Assembly: GCA_019359415.1 (NCBI GenBank)
Contig: JAHHHH010000015.1
Coordinates: 46,193 to 110,192 of the forward strand
DNA length: 64,000 nucleotides
Direction of reading: 5' to 3'
Source: Iphinoe sp. HA4291-MV1
GTDB lineage: Bacteria; Cyanobacteriota; Cyanobacteriia; Cyanobacteriales; Nostocaceae
Numbering within the stretch: the stretch's first letter is position 1; each line of letters starts with the position of its first letter. The notes under the pieces are model-generated. The model saw only the letters and a program-made list of their open reading frames with translations, did no database searches and was not told where the DNA came from. Shown one piece after another: positions 39,553 through 49,300 of the stretch. The position numbers and the translations under genes are program-made.

Positions 39553-40932
39553 ATGAACCTTGATTGTCTCTTTGAGATTGTTGACCGCCTGCTAATTGAG
39601 AGCCATAATCGCCCCCTTAATTCCACAGAAAACCTGATTCTGCGTGGCATTTGGCAGTATAAAACTTATAACCAAATGGCGATAGAGGCAGGTTATAGTC
39701 CCGGCTACTTTACCAATGTCGTTGCCCCAGAGTTGTTTGGGCGACTCTCCGAGGTCATTGGTCAGCGCGTGACCAAAAAAAACTGTCGGGTGCTGCTGGA
39801 GTCTTATGCCATCACCAAAGCAGCCCCAAAGACAAAACTTTTGAGACAAGATCTGACACGATTTCCCTCCACAGTTCACCAGGATACATCACCTTGCTAC
39901 CCCAGTGGCTCAGTTCCTCTCGACTCTCCCTTTTACCTCGAACGTTCTTTCCTTGAGAAGCAAGTTTATCAAGAAATTGGGAAACCAGGAGCGCTAATCA
40001 GGATTAAAGCTCCCAGAGAAATGGGCAAAACTTCACTGCTGCTGAGGATTCTTGACTATGCGAACCGCCAGAGCTACCACACTATCAGCTTGAATCTAGA
40101 ACAAGTCGAGCGGGCAATTCTGAGCGACTTGAATCAACTTTTGCGTTGGTTTTGTGCCAATATCGCTCGCCAGCTTCAGCGTCAACCGATGTTAGACGAG
40201 TATTGGGATGAAGATTTGGGAAGTAAAATTAGCTGCACCCTCTACTTCCAAGAATATCTACTAGAGTCAATTAATACTCCTCTGGTCTTGGCACTGGATG
40301 AAGTGAACTATATTTTCGAGCATCCCCAAATAGCGAAGGATTTTCTACCTCTGTTGCGTTCTTGGTACGAAGAAGCGAAAAGACTGCCCATTTGGCAAAA
40401 GCTTCGTCTGCTCGTGGTTCACTCAACAGATATTTATGTTCCTCTCGAACTTAATCAGTCTCCTTTCAATGTAGGGTTACCGATTCAGTTAGACAGCTTC
40501 AGCCAAGAAGAGGTGCAGCAGTTAGCCCAACGCTATGGACTCAATTGGACAGATGGGGAAGGAGCCAGACAATTAATGGCAATGGTCGGGGGACATCCGG
40601 CACTAGTACACTTAGCACTCTATCATCTGGGTCGAAAGGAGATAACGCTGTCGCAACTGCTAGAAACTGCTCCTACTACTAGCGGAATTTATTCTCATCA
40701 TTTGCAGCGTCACTGGGCAACCTTGCAAAAACAGCCTGAGTTAGCACAAGCTTTTGATACCGTTCTGAATGCCAATGAAGCTGTTCCCTTAGATCCCATC
40801 CTAAATCACAAGTTAAGCAGTATGGGGCTGATTAAACTTTCTGGAGCTCAAGCGATCGCAGGTTGTGAATTGTATCGACGATTTTTTACGAAAAAGGGAG
40901 AGCAACATTCAGTAGACCGAAAAGATTTCTAG
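39553..40932 (+). CDS. HTH-AAA-like ATPase (vMAP-type N-terminus), C-terminus altered by insertion
   Basis: About 459 residues from the ATG at 39553. The N-terminal domain (1-85) is helix-turn-helix-like: LNSTENLILRGIWQYKTYNQ and AIEAGYSPGYF, matching the N-terminal domain seen in many cyanobacterial signalling ATPases. The ATPase follows: P-loop PREMGKTSLLLRIL near 158-170 and Walker B PLVLALDEVNYIF near 244. Later parts (LDSFSQEEVQQLAQRYGLNW, MVGGHPALVHLALYHL) are the STAND/AAA-like lid. There is no C-terminal effector repeat. The last eight codons lie inside the left inverted repeat of the 216-bp element at 40908, so the native end is probably replaced. Confidence 0.82.
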   Translation: MNLDCLFEIVDRLLIESHNRPLNSTENLILRGIWQYKTYNQMAIEAGYSPGYFTNVVAPELFGRLSEVIGQRVTKKNCRVLLESYAITKAAPKTKLLRQDLTRFPSTVHQDTSPCYPSGSVPLDSPFYLERSFLEKQVYQEIGKPGALIRIKAPREMGKTSLLLRILDYANRQSYHTISLNLEQVERAILSDLNQLLRWFCANIARQLQRQPMLDEYWDEDLGSKISCTLYFQEYLLESINTPLVLALDEVNYIFEHPQIAKDFLPLLRSWYEEAKRLPIWQKLRLLVVHSTDIYVPLELNQSPFNVGLPIQLDSFSQEEVQQLAQRYGLNWTDGEGARQLMAMVGGHPALVHLALYHLGRKEITLSQLLETAPTTSGIYSHHLQRHWATLQKQPELAQAFDTVLNANEAVPLDPILNHKLSSMGLIKLSGAQAIAGCELYRRFFTKKGEQHSVDRKDF

Positions 40933-41123
40933 AAGGCTTACCATTGGGGCATTCTGGCGGATTGTATACAATCCGCCAGAATGCCCGTATCATCTGCGTT
41001 TTGAGCAATAGGGTTGTAGATGAGTTCTCCTGCTAAGGTAAGCGATCGCTCGACCCTGTGCCCAAAACATCGCCCCAAACCCTCATTCTTGCGTTGACTG
41101 ACAAAAGTTTTCGGTCTACTGAA
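40908..41123. mobile_element. 216-bp MITE-like element with 16-bp terminal inverted repeats and an inner 40-bp palindrome
   Basis: TTCAGTAGACCGAAAA (40908-40923) and its exact complement TTTTCGGTCTACTGAA (41108-41123) bound the element. Inside, 40947-40986 is a perfect palindrome with 20-bp arms meeting at GTATAC. No open frame of note. A partial second copy of one end lies at 63567-63604. The parent transposon is not identified. No target duplication was found. Confidence 0.75.
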
Positions 41124-41290
41124 CATTTCATCGGAAATTTTGGGTCTGAAACCCCGTTTTTCTAGGACGGCTTTGCACAGAGATATTCGTTAAAATAGTA
41201 GAGGTCACTGACCGCTTGTAAAAATCTACGCATATCTGGGCACGGAGCCGCACACAATGCACTGTTGTATCGATACCTTCTCAACGGTTC

Positions 41291-42853
41291 TCAAAACGCG
41301 TGTTGGATGACTTCTCCCATCTCGTTTAATTTTTGGCGAACTATTTGTGCATAGGGACTGGTCATCAAACGATTTTTGCCTGCTTGAATTTCATTGCTTG
41401 CTGCTTGAAAAACCTCATCATCTACAAATACTTCGATTTGTTCAACAAGATTTTTGAGATAATTTGGTTCAAGAGGTATTTTAATTAAATCTTCTTTTTG
41501 TGCTTTGCTTAAAATACGTTCTAGTAAGTTTTGCACGGTCTGTTGGCGGACTTTTGCCAGGAGTTTCCCCGGATCTAACACCCTTCGAGCTTGGTCCCAA
41601 CTGGACATTTTGAAAATTTCCGTGATTTCTCTCAAAGATTTTCCTTGCTCGTAGTAAAGTTGCAATGCAGGAATAAATTTTATTGCTAAAGGTGCATACC
41701 TCCTGCTCGTTTTTAATTTGCTGATATGATTTTGAAGTTCTTGTTCGATAACTTGATTAAAAGTAAGCTGAAATTGGAAGTGTAAAAATTCCAAGAGTTC
41801 ACTTTCTTCGACATCAACTTCGCTCATAGATTTAGAGAGTAAATCACTTCTCAATGAATACTCTCCAATCTCTGAGTCTTGAAATTCTAGAGATCCGCGA
41901 CAACTCCAAATGTCGTATTGTCTCAGTTGTTCTGCTACGTATTTGAGAGCTTTCATCAACTTAGTAGTGTTGTTGATAGCGATACCCCGTTCCAGAAGTA
42001 GCGCCAGCATTTCTTGCAGTTGAGCATTGGTAGGATCGGGACATCGCTTTGCTGTTTGTCGTTGTTTTAATCGGTCGCGACGGTAAACTGCATGAAATAC
42101 TTCGACTAAATTACTATCGCGTGTTGATAACTGTTTAATTTGGTTGCGTCGAGTGCGGTTCAATAATGCCCAATCGCTGAAATGTTTAAATCCAAACTCT
42201 GATAAAAATTTTCTGAGTTCTGGATGCTGCTTAGTTTGTAAATATGCCCAGTTCTCCAAACTCATTAATTCTGGTTTAAATGTTTGCAGCACTCTCACTG
42301 TAAAGTATTGATACGCTGCCTCCGTTGTCTGAGCATCGTGATTGACAACAAGCTGTTTTTTACGCTCTCTATCTAAAATTATCAATCTTTTACCATCATC
42401 ATTCAAAACAAACCCTAATAAATCTTGATATCTAAAACTTTTACCACCAAAAAGATGGGTAATTTTTTTACAAGCTTTTAATATTGCTTCGCTAACATAG
42501 CATCGCAAACAAAGTCCAGCATAAGCTTTCACTAGGTTATCAACAGAATTTTCGCTATAAAAGCAATTCAATAGAGTAACTTGTAAGCTGTCACCGGAAG
42601 AAGCACCAAGTTGCTGAGTGAGGAAATTTTGTGCAGTTTTTACAGGATGAAGTTTGTATCCGAGTCCTTCACTAGCAAAATGAATTTGCCACATATTTCC
42701 ATATCTAGAGAATGGATGTATTGGCGATAGCCTTTGTGGAAATTTAGTATTTGGATCTTTTTGAGTTAGACAAGATGTATCAAAACCTCTTTCTATTTGA
42801 TCTGTGTATTGCTGTCCATAGTTTTGAGTTTTATTTTTCCTATCTTTAGCCAT
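41291..42853 (-). CDS. Cyanobacterial sigma-70-like helix-turn-helix protein of unknown role
   Basis: About 520 residues from the ATG at 42853 (MAKDRKNKTQ); the frame extends to a TTG at 42916. I recognise the family as a conserved cyanobacterial one but know no function. It is helical and charged. YYEQGKSLREITEIFKMSSW and DQARRVLDPGKLLAKVRQQT near the C-terminus resemble the region 4 helix-turn-helix of sigma factors, and the mid-region (QTFKPELMSLENWAYLQTKQ) resembles sigma-like regulatory proteins. A cysteine-rich stretch (GLCLRCYVSEAILKACKK) is near 110-130. No membrane segment. It faces the ATPase gene, with the MITE-like element between them. Confidence 0.6.
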   Translation of the reverse strand: MAKDRKNKTQNYGQQYTDQIERGFDTSCLTQKDPNTKFPQRLSPIHPFSRYGNMWQIHFASEGLGYKLHPVKTAQNFLTQQLGASSGDSLQVTLLNCFYSENSVDNLVKAYAGLCLRCYVSEAILKACKKITHLFGGKSFRYQDLLGFVLNDDGKRLIILDRERKKQLVVNHDAQTTEAAYQYFTVRVLQTFKPELMSLENWAYLQTKQHPELRKFLSEFGFKHFSDWALLNRTRRNQIKQLSTRDSNLVEVFHAVYRRDRLKQRQTAKRCPDPTNAQLQEMLALLLERGIAINNTTKLMKALKYVAEQLRQYDIWSCRGSLEFQDSEIGEYSLRSDLLSKSMSEVDVEESELLEFLHFQFQLTFNQVIEQELQNHISKLKTSRRYAPLAIKFIPALQLYYEQGKSLREITEIFKMSSWDQARRVLDPGKLLAKVRQQTVQNLLERILSKAQKEDLIKIPLEPNYLKNLVEQIEVFVDDEVFQAASNEIQAGKNRLMTSPYAQIVRQKLNEMGEVIQHAF

Positions 42854-43286
42854 AATTAGTATCCACTCATTCTTGTGTATTGAATCTAAGGTTGGCTTAA
42901 TGTTTTTAATTCTCAAACCAAGTTACAGTGTTGAAAATACAGCTAAGATTGATAAAAGGGTTAATTCTGAGAGCATCCCAAATATGTTTTCACTTTTCAC
43001 TTTTTTGACTTACGTTTTGATATTAGCTTTGCTCTTAGTCTCTTAATCTCATAAAACTTATTTCATAACTCATTAATAATCTCATATAAAAACTCATGAA
43101 AAAATACAAAAAAATCAATAAATGTATCAATTGAGGTTATTTAGTACCTTTTATGCTGAGATTTCTACTGAAGAAGGAGTCACGAAGACAAAATTCAGAA
43201 TATGTCCTACGGATACGCTACGCGAACAGAATCGAATCGATGGCACTTGCAATATTGACGAAATTATTGATACCATTCAACAGTAG
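42854..43286. other. Intergenic region upstream of the sigma-like gene
   Basis: AT-rich spacer that should include the sigma-like gene's promoter. At 43278-43295 is an 18-bp perfect palindrome, CAACAGTAGCTACTGTTG, overlapping the end of the coiled-coil relic. No other gene seen. Confidence 0.4.
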
Positions 43287-43524
43287 CTACTGTTGAGCAG
43301 TAGCACGATTTTTCAGTTTTTGTAGCGAGTCCTTTAGTTGCTCGTTCTCGTTCTTGAGTGCCTCGATTTCGTGCTGTTTTTCCTTTAACTGCCGTTGTAT
43401 TGAGGAAAGTTGCTGCTGCTGCTTTATCAACCACTCTCCGATTCCCAGTAAGTTTCTCCCTACTTAGTAATGTTTTTTTCATGAGTTTTTCTATGAGTTC
43501 TGGGATGAGTTTTATGAGTTTCAC
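43287..43524 (-). pseudogene. Small coiled-coil protein with a one-base frameshift
   Basis: The frame from 43524 begins MKLIKLIPELIEKLMKKTLL, then after SREKL the sense continues in the neighbouring frame as LGIGEWLIKQQQQLSSIQRQ, a heptad-rich coiled coil with EIEALKNENEQLKDSLQKL, ending at a TAG at 43287. A single-base change at CTTACTGG would join the two. The protein would be about 80 residues. It resembles coiled-coil leaders of several transposase or regulatory families, none certain. Confidence 0.45.
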
Positions 43525-43900
43525 GCACTAAGAAAAAACTAATATCAAAGGTAATGCACTGCTACAGAAGTTCTTGCTCAGGGAAAATGTTGCTCTGTTG
43601 ATCCTTATTGGTTTTGAGGAAGCTAAACTTTATCTCGTTAATGTTGAATACGGAGAATTTTCAGTACGTCATAAGTAGTCAGACAGAATTAATGACATAA
43701 GTATCTGAGTAAAAATGATGTATTAATCACAATTTAAGATGATATTTTTCTGAGAAATCAATCCTCTTTCGTATAAATTGTTAAGTTGAATTTATTGCCA
43801 AATCCGACATCATCATGTATATCGCAAAAGATTCTTTGGGATAATCCTCGTCGTTTTTACAATTTGTCTTGAATTGCAGATTATATAGGAGGCAAGGACA
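43525..43900. other. Intergenic region
   Basis: No gene recognised. AT-rich, including AGGAGG-like purines just before 43901 that look like a leftover ribosome site. Confidence 0.35.
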
Positions 43901-44023
43901 ATGGCTGCACAAAATCCAATTTACTCTCGAAGAATTTCTCTCTATGCCATCAAAACTACTAAAAGTTTGGCTGCTATTCACGCTGCCAATATTATTCACA
44001 AAGATATGGCGTTGCTAAATTAG
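43901..44023 (+). pseudogene. Serine/threonine kinase-ATPase gene fragment
   Basis: ISLYAIKTTKSLAAIHAANI followed by IHKD matches kinase subdomain VI of the multidomain kinase-ATPase family (compare IIAIALTETLIQIHKVSIVH in the 1898-residue protein at 46378). Just upstream, in another frame, IQFTLEEFLS is the preceding segment of the same domain. The frame stops eight codons later. It is a short decayed relic of a paralogue. Confidence 0.6.
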
Positions 44024-44153
44024 AGTATCATTTCTCAAGGTAGCGATCGCGGTTTCAAAAAGGCAATTACAGTTAATCATACCTTAGTTTAGTAACGCCA
44101 CATTAAAAGCGTTGATCCTAAAAAGTTGTATATCGAGTAATTACGAGGAAGCA

Positions 44154-46301
44154 ATGGTTCAAGAATTAAACAACCAATTTCCGCCAGTTCCAGAGTCAAT
44201 TATGAATGCTTTACGGCATGAATTCATTAATAATCAAATAAATATGCAGATTATTGATGGAACATTGCCTAATGATTTGCAAGGTCACGTTTTTATCGTT
44301 GCACCCGTTGGTAATATTGACTCTCAAGGTCTCCCCTACAAAGACGGAAACACATTCTTGAGTGGGGATGGCATGATTTATCGACTCGATTTTACTCAAC
44401 CAGGTCAAGCTACATTAAAGACGCGAATTGTTAAACCACCAGATTATGTGGCAGATCAGAATATTGAGTCGCTCCCATTCGCCGATCTGCTTAAGTTTCA
44501 CAATCATGGCATCGTCAGATTTTCTTATATCCTCGGCTCTCGTAACCTATTAAATACAGCTTTTTTACCTATAAAATTTCCTCAAGAATCAAGTGAGCGT
44601 CTATTGGTAACATATGACGCAGGTCGTCCCTACGAAATTAACACGGAAAAACTATCAATAGGAAATCCAGTTGGACAGACAAAAGAATGGAAATCGGCAA
44701 TTCCATTACCGTATCTTCCTTTTAACCCGATTTTAAGTACCGCACATCCTGCCTTTGATACCTACACCCATCAAATGTTTACAGTAAATTACGGCAGATC
44801 TCTAAGCAATTTTTTAGGAACAGAAGAAGGTAAACAGTATCGAGAAGTTCTAAACAATCTTTATCAAGAACTTTTAAAAAAGAGCGAAGAGCAAGAACTA
44901 AAACTTTTAAACGAGAGCGAAAGGAAAAAACTGCTGTTGCGAGGAGAATTTGTAAAATTATTGTTAAAAATTATAGATGATTTTGTTAATGATTTTGTCA
45001 ATTTAATTTGCTGGGATGACACAGGTAGTCTAACAAAATGGAACTTGATTAATCCTGATGGATTGCCAATCAAGATTAAGCAAAGTATACATCAGATTGG
45101 AGTGACTGAAGATTATGTGGTGCTGCTGGATACATCTTTTACTGTTGGCATTGAGCAAATAATGAGCAACTGCTTACCTTTTCCCGAATTATTCCCACTA
45201 GGAGAGTTCTCAAGTTACCAAGATTTTTCAAAATGGTTGAGAAAATTATTCCAATCCACGCTTAAGCCTTCACCAGATTCAACTTTTTATATTGTGCACC
45301 GTGAAGATCTAAAAGAGGGAAAAGATTCAGTTGTAGCCCAGAAAATAGAAATTCCTCTTGAAGCTTCTCACTTTCTAGTAGATTATAAAAATCCTGATCG
45401 CAAAATTACACTCCACGTCGCTCATATTTGTGCTTGGCATGTTGCCGAATGGCTTCGTAATTACGATAAATCCGCTTACCCCGAACAGCCTTTAAACGAA
45501 GATTTGTATGGAATGCAACAGTGTGAAATGGATATCAGCCGAATGGGACGTTATGTCATAGACGTTAGTAGCCAAAAACCAACAATTGCATCTAAGAAAG
45601 TTATAGCTGATGAGCGTTGTACTTGGGGACCAGGGCTATTTACCTACCTTGATCGGCTACCGTCTTCGGGTTTGACTCCAGAACGGCTAGATAATATCTA
45701 CTGGATTTCTTTTGGACTCTGGGAGGAGCTAATGACGGATTCTATGTTAGAACTCTACAAAGATTACAAATACAGAATCAAGTCACTGGAAGAAATTCTC
45801 AAACTGGGAAAAGATGGAATTCCAGCTACTTTGTTCCGATTGCATACATCGTCAAACGAATCGATGGCGATCGCCGATTACTACAAGTTCCCTCCAAGTC
45901 ATATAGCGCTTTCGCCCCAGTTTATCCCGCGCAAGAATAATCAAGAAAGTTCGACCAATGGCTACATTATATGTTTTGTTTTTAATCTAGAAGGGGATGG
46001 AATATGGATTTTTGATGCTGGGGATTTGAACAAGGGACCGCAATGTAAAGGACCGCAATGTAAATTACATCATCCCGAACTTAACTTCGGGTTTTCATTG
46101 CACGCAACATGGTTACAAAATATCAGTTCCCAAAAGCCTATCTATGAGTATTCGGTAGAGGAAGATTATCGGGATTCAGTGGAGAATTTACTTAAGTTTG
46201 TGGAGGAGGATTTTTCTTCCTTTACAGGCACAGAGACAGAGAAACTCAAAAAAGCTATTCGCGACCTATTTGACAAGAAGATTTACCCACAGTGTGAATA
46301 G
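44154..46301 (+). CDS. Carotenoid oxygenase family protein
   Basis: About 715 residues from the ATG at 44154, which follows GAGGAA; the frame is open to 44112 without a ribosome site. Carotenoid cleavage dioxygenases use non-haem iron held by four histidines. Candidates here are STAHPAFD, IHQIGVTEDYVVLLD, LHVAHICAWHVAEW and FGFSLHATW. The N-terminal LPNDLQGHVFIVAPVGNIDS fits the first blade. It is longer than typical bacterial enzymes (about 490), with extra charged helical sequence near 225-285 (QELLKKSEEQELKLLNESER). Substrate could be a carotenoid, apocarotenal or stilbene. The 75-bp gap to the following giant gene and same strand allow co-transcription. Confidence 0.8.
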   Translation: MVQELNNQFPPVPESIMNALRHEFINNQINMQIIDGTLPNDLQGHVFIVAPVGNIDSQGLPYKDGNTFLSGDGMIYRLDFTQPGQATLKTRIVKPPDYVADQNIESLPFADLLKFHNHGIVRFSYILGSRNLLNTAFLPIKFPQESSERLLVTYDAGRPYEINTEKLSIGNPVGQTKEWKSAIPLPYLPFNPILSTAHPAFDTYTHQMFTVNYGRSLSNFLGTEEGKQYREVLNNLYQELLKKSEEQELKLLNESERKKLLLRGEFVKLLLKIIDDFVNDFVNLICWDDTGSLTKWNLINPDGLPIKIKQSIHQIGVTEDYVVLLDTSFTVGIEQIMSNCLPFPELFPLGEFSSYQDFSKWLRKLFQSTLKPSPDSTFYIVHREDLKEGKDSVVAQKIEIPLEASHFLVDYKNPDRKITLHVAHICAWHVAEWLRNYDKSAYPEQPLNEDLYGMQQCEMDISRMGRYVIDVSSQKPTIASKKVIADERCTWGPGLFTYLDRLPSSGLTPERLDNIYWISFGLWEELMTDSMLELYKDYKYRIKSLEEILKLGKDGIPATLFRLHTSSNESMAIADYYKFPPSHIALSPQFIPRKNNQESSTNGYIICFVFNLEGDGIWIFDAGDLNKGPQCKGPQCKLHHPELNFGFSLHATWLQNISSQKPIYEYSVEEDYRDSVENLLKFVEEDFSSFTGTETEKLKKAIRDLFDKKIYPQCE

Positions 46302-46377
46302 TATCTCTTTTTTTTATCACAGATAAACACAGATATGATATCTGTGTTTATTACTTTTATTCAAAGAAAAGACAACT

Positions 46378-49300
46378 ATGATTATACTGACAGGATACAC
46401 AATAACCGAAAAGATTTATGAAGACGCAAAAATAGTTATTTATCGAGGAATAAATAATCTAGAAAAAAAACCAGTTATCATTAAAACTCTTAAAAATGAT
46501 TATCCTAGTATCGAAGAGATTACGAGCTTAGAACAAGAGTATAAACTGATACAAACAGTAGAGTGCCAAGGAATTATCAAACCCTATAAGTTAGAAAAAT
46601 ATCAAAACAGTTTAGCTCTAGTTTTAGAAGATTTTGCAGGTCAAGCTCTATCCTTATTACTTCAATATACTCAACTTTCACTTAAAGATTTTTTGATTAT
46701 TGCTATTGCTTTGACAGAAACTTTAATCCAAATACATAAAGTTTCTATTGTTCATAAAAATATTAACACTAGCAATATTCTGATCGATCCTAAAAACAAA
46801 GAGATAAAACTGACTGGATTTAGTAATGCTATTACCTTTACTCAAGAGCAACAGATAATTACTATTTCCAATATACCACAAAATTGTCTTGCCTATATAT
46901 CACCAGAGCAAACCGGGAGAATGAATCGTTCTCTTGATTATCGTACCGATTTTTATTCCTTGGGCGTTACTTTTTATGAAATATTAACTGGCACTGTACC
47001 TTTTACTAGCACCGATCCAATTGAGTTAGTTCACTATCATATCGCAAAACAACCTGTGCCACCATCGAAGAAAAGGCAGATTCCCAAAGCAATATCGAAT
47101 ATTGTCATGAAACTTTTAGCCAAAAATGCTGAAGACAGATATCAAAGTGCTGCTGGATTAAAATTTGACTTGGAAAGCTGTCTGCTGCAACTGCAAAGCA
47201 CAGGGAAAATAGAGCACTTTCCACTAGGTCAGCGCGATCGCGGCAACAAACTAATTATCCCGCAAAAACTTTATGGACGAGAGCGAGAAGTGCAAACCCT
47301 CTTGGATGCCTTTGCAAGAGTCACCCAAGGAGCAACGGAGATAATGCTTGTTTCTGGTTACTCAGGAGTTGGCAAAACTTCAATAGTTAATGAAGTTCAT
47401 AAGCCTATAGTAGAAGCAAGGGGATATTTTATTTGTGGTAAATTTGACCAGTTTAAGCTAAATATTCCTTATCTTGCTCTGATTCAGGCTTTTCAAAATT
47501 TGATTCGTCAGCTATTAACAGAAAGTGAAGAAAAGATTGCTATTTGGAAAGAGAAACTATTAAATGCTCTAGCTCCCAACGCACAGGTAATTATTAATAT
47601 AATTCCCGAAGTTGAATTGATTCTTGGGGAGCAGCCGGAAGTACCACAGTTGGAATTCTCAAAATCCCAAAATAGATTTAATCTGGTATTTCAACAATTT
47701 CTTAATGTTTTTTGTCAACCAGAACATCCGCTAGTCATTTTTCTCGACGATTTACAGTGGGCAGATGCCGCATCTCTAAATTTAATTCAACTTTTGATGA
47801 CTAAAGATCGTAGCCAATATCTGTTTGTGATCGGGGCGTATAGAGATAACGAAGTCAGTCCCAATCATCCATTGATTCAAACTATAGAGAAAATTAAATT
47901 AAAGGGTACTGTTATTAATAACATTAATATTAAATCTTTAGATTATATTTATGTTAGTCAATTAATTGAGGAGAGCTTAGGGAGAAATGTAGATACAAAG
48001 AAAATAAAACCTTTTGTACAACTAATTTTCAATAAAACCCAAGGCAATCCCTTATTCTTGATTCAATTAGTCACCAGTATATACGCAGAAAACTTGCTAG
48101 TTTATCAAGCAAATATTGACAGATGGCACTGGAATATCGAACATATTCAAGCAATTGGTATTATTGATCGTAACATTGTTGAACTGATCGCAGTAAATAT
48201 TTTTAAACTGCCGCCAGAAACTCAAGAAATTTTAAAAATAGCTGCTTGTATTGGAAATTATTTTAATTTGGAAATTCTGGCGCTTCTTAATAAGAAATCT
48301 AAATTATCTACAGCTAAAGAACTGTTACCAGCACTTCAAGCTGGTTTGATTTTACCCCAATCCGATAGTTATAAGATTCCTCTGGTTTTTGCTGAGTCAG
48401 AAGTACAAAATTTAGATGTCTATGATGTCCAAGCTGACTACAGATTTTTGCATGACCGCGTACAGCAAGCTGCTTATTCTTTGATTTCGGATTCTGAGAA
48501 ACAATCAACCCATTACCAAATTGGTAAATTACTACTAAAAAATAGTAATTTACCAGAGAAAAAAGATAATATTTTTACCATTGTTAACCAACTCAATTTT
48601 GGCATTGATTTACTCCATACACAGTTAGAAAAAGATGATTTAGCAAAATTAAATCTCATTGCTGGACAGAAAGCGAAGATAGCTACAGCTTATGAAGCCG
48701 CTATTAATTATTTAAATTTGAGCCTAGAACTTTTAGGAACAGATAGCTGGAATCGTCAATATGACTTAACTGTTACTCTTTATCTAGAAACATCAGAAAC
48801 TCAGTATCTTAATACTAATTTTGAACAAGCTTCAAAAGTATGTGACATCGCTATTAAACAAGTTAAAAATATTATTCAAAAAGTTAAATTCTATAGAATT
48901 CAGATTAGAGTCACATTAGCGAAAAATCAGATTCAATTAGCAGTAGAAATAGGACTAAAAATTCTTGAAATACTGGAAGTGAGACTTTGTCAATCACCTC
49001 CTCAAGATCTAATTCTTGAAGAGTTAGCTAAACTGCCAAGAATGACCAATCTCTACAAGCTGGAAGCAATTGAGACTTTAATGCTAATACATCCACCAGC
49101 CTGTTTTTCCGAAAGTTTGCTTGCTCTGCCTATTTTATATACAATGCTTGAACTTTCTAGGCAATACGGAAATTCGTCACCCTCTATTTATGCCTATGCT
49201 GTTTATGGCAATATTAGAACTTGGCTAGTACCAAATATAGATTTCTCATACCAACTTGGTCAATTGGCTTTATTCTTATTATCTCAACTGAACGCTCCAG

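Noticed and set aside
43781-43999. 72-codon minus-strand frame
   Set aside because: Overlaps the kinase relic on the opposite strand and has no recognisable features.
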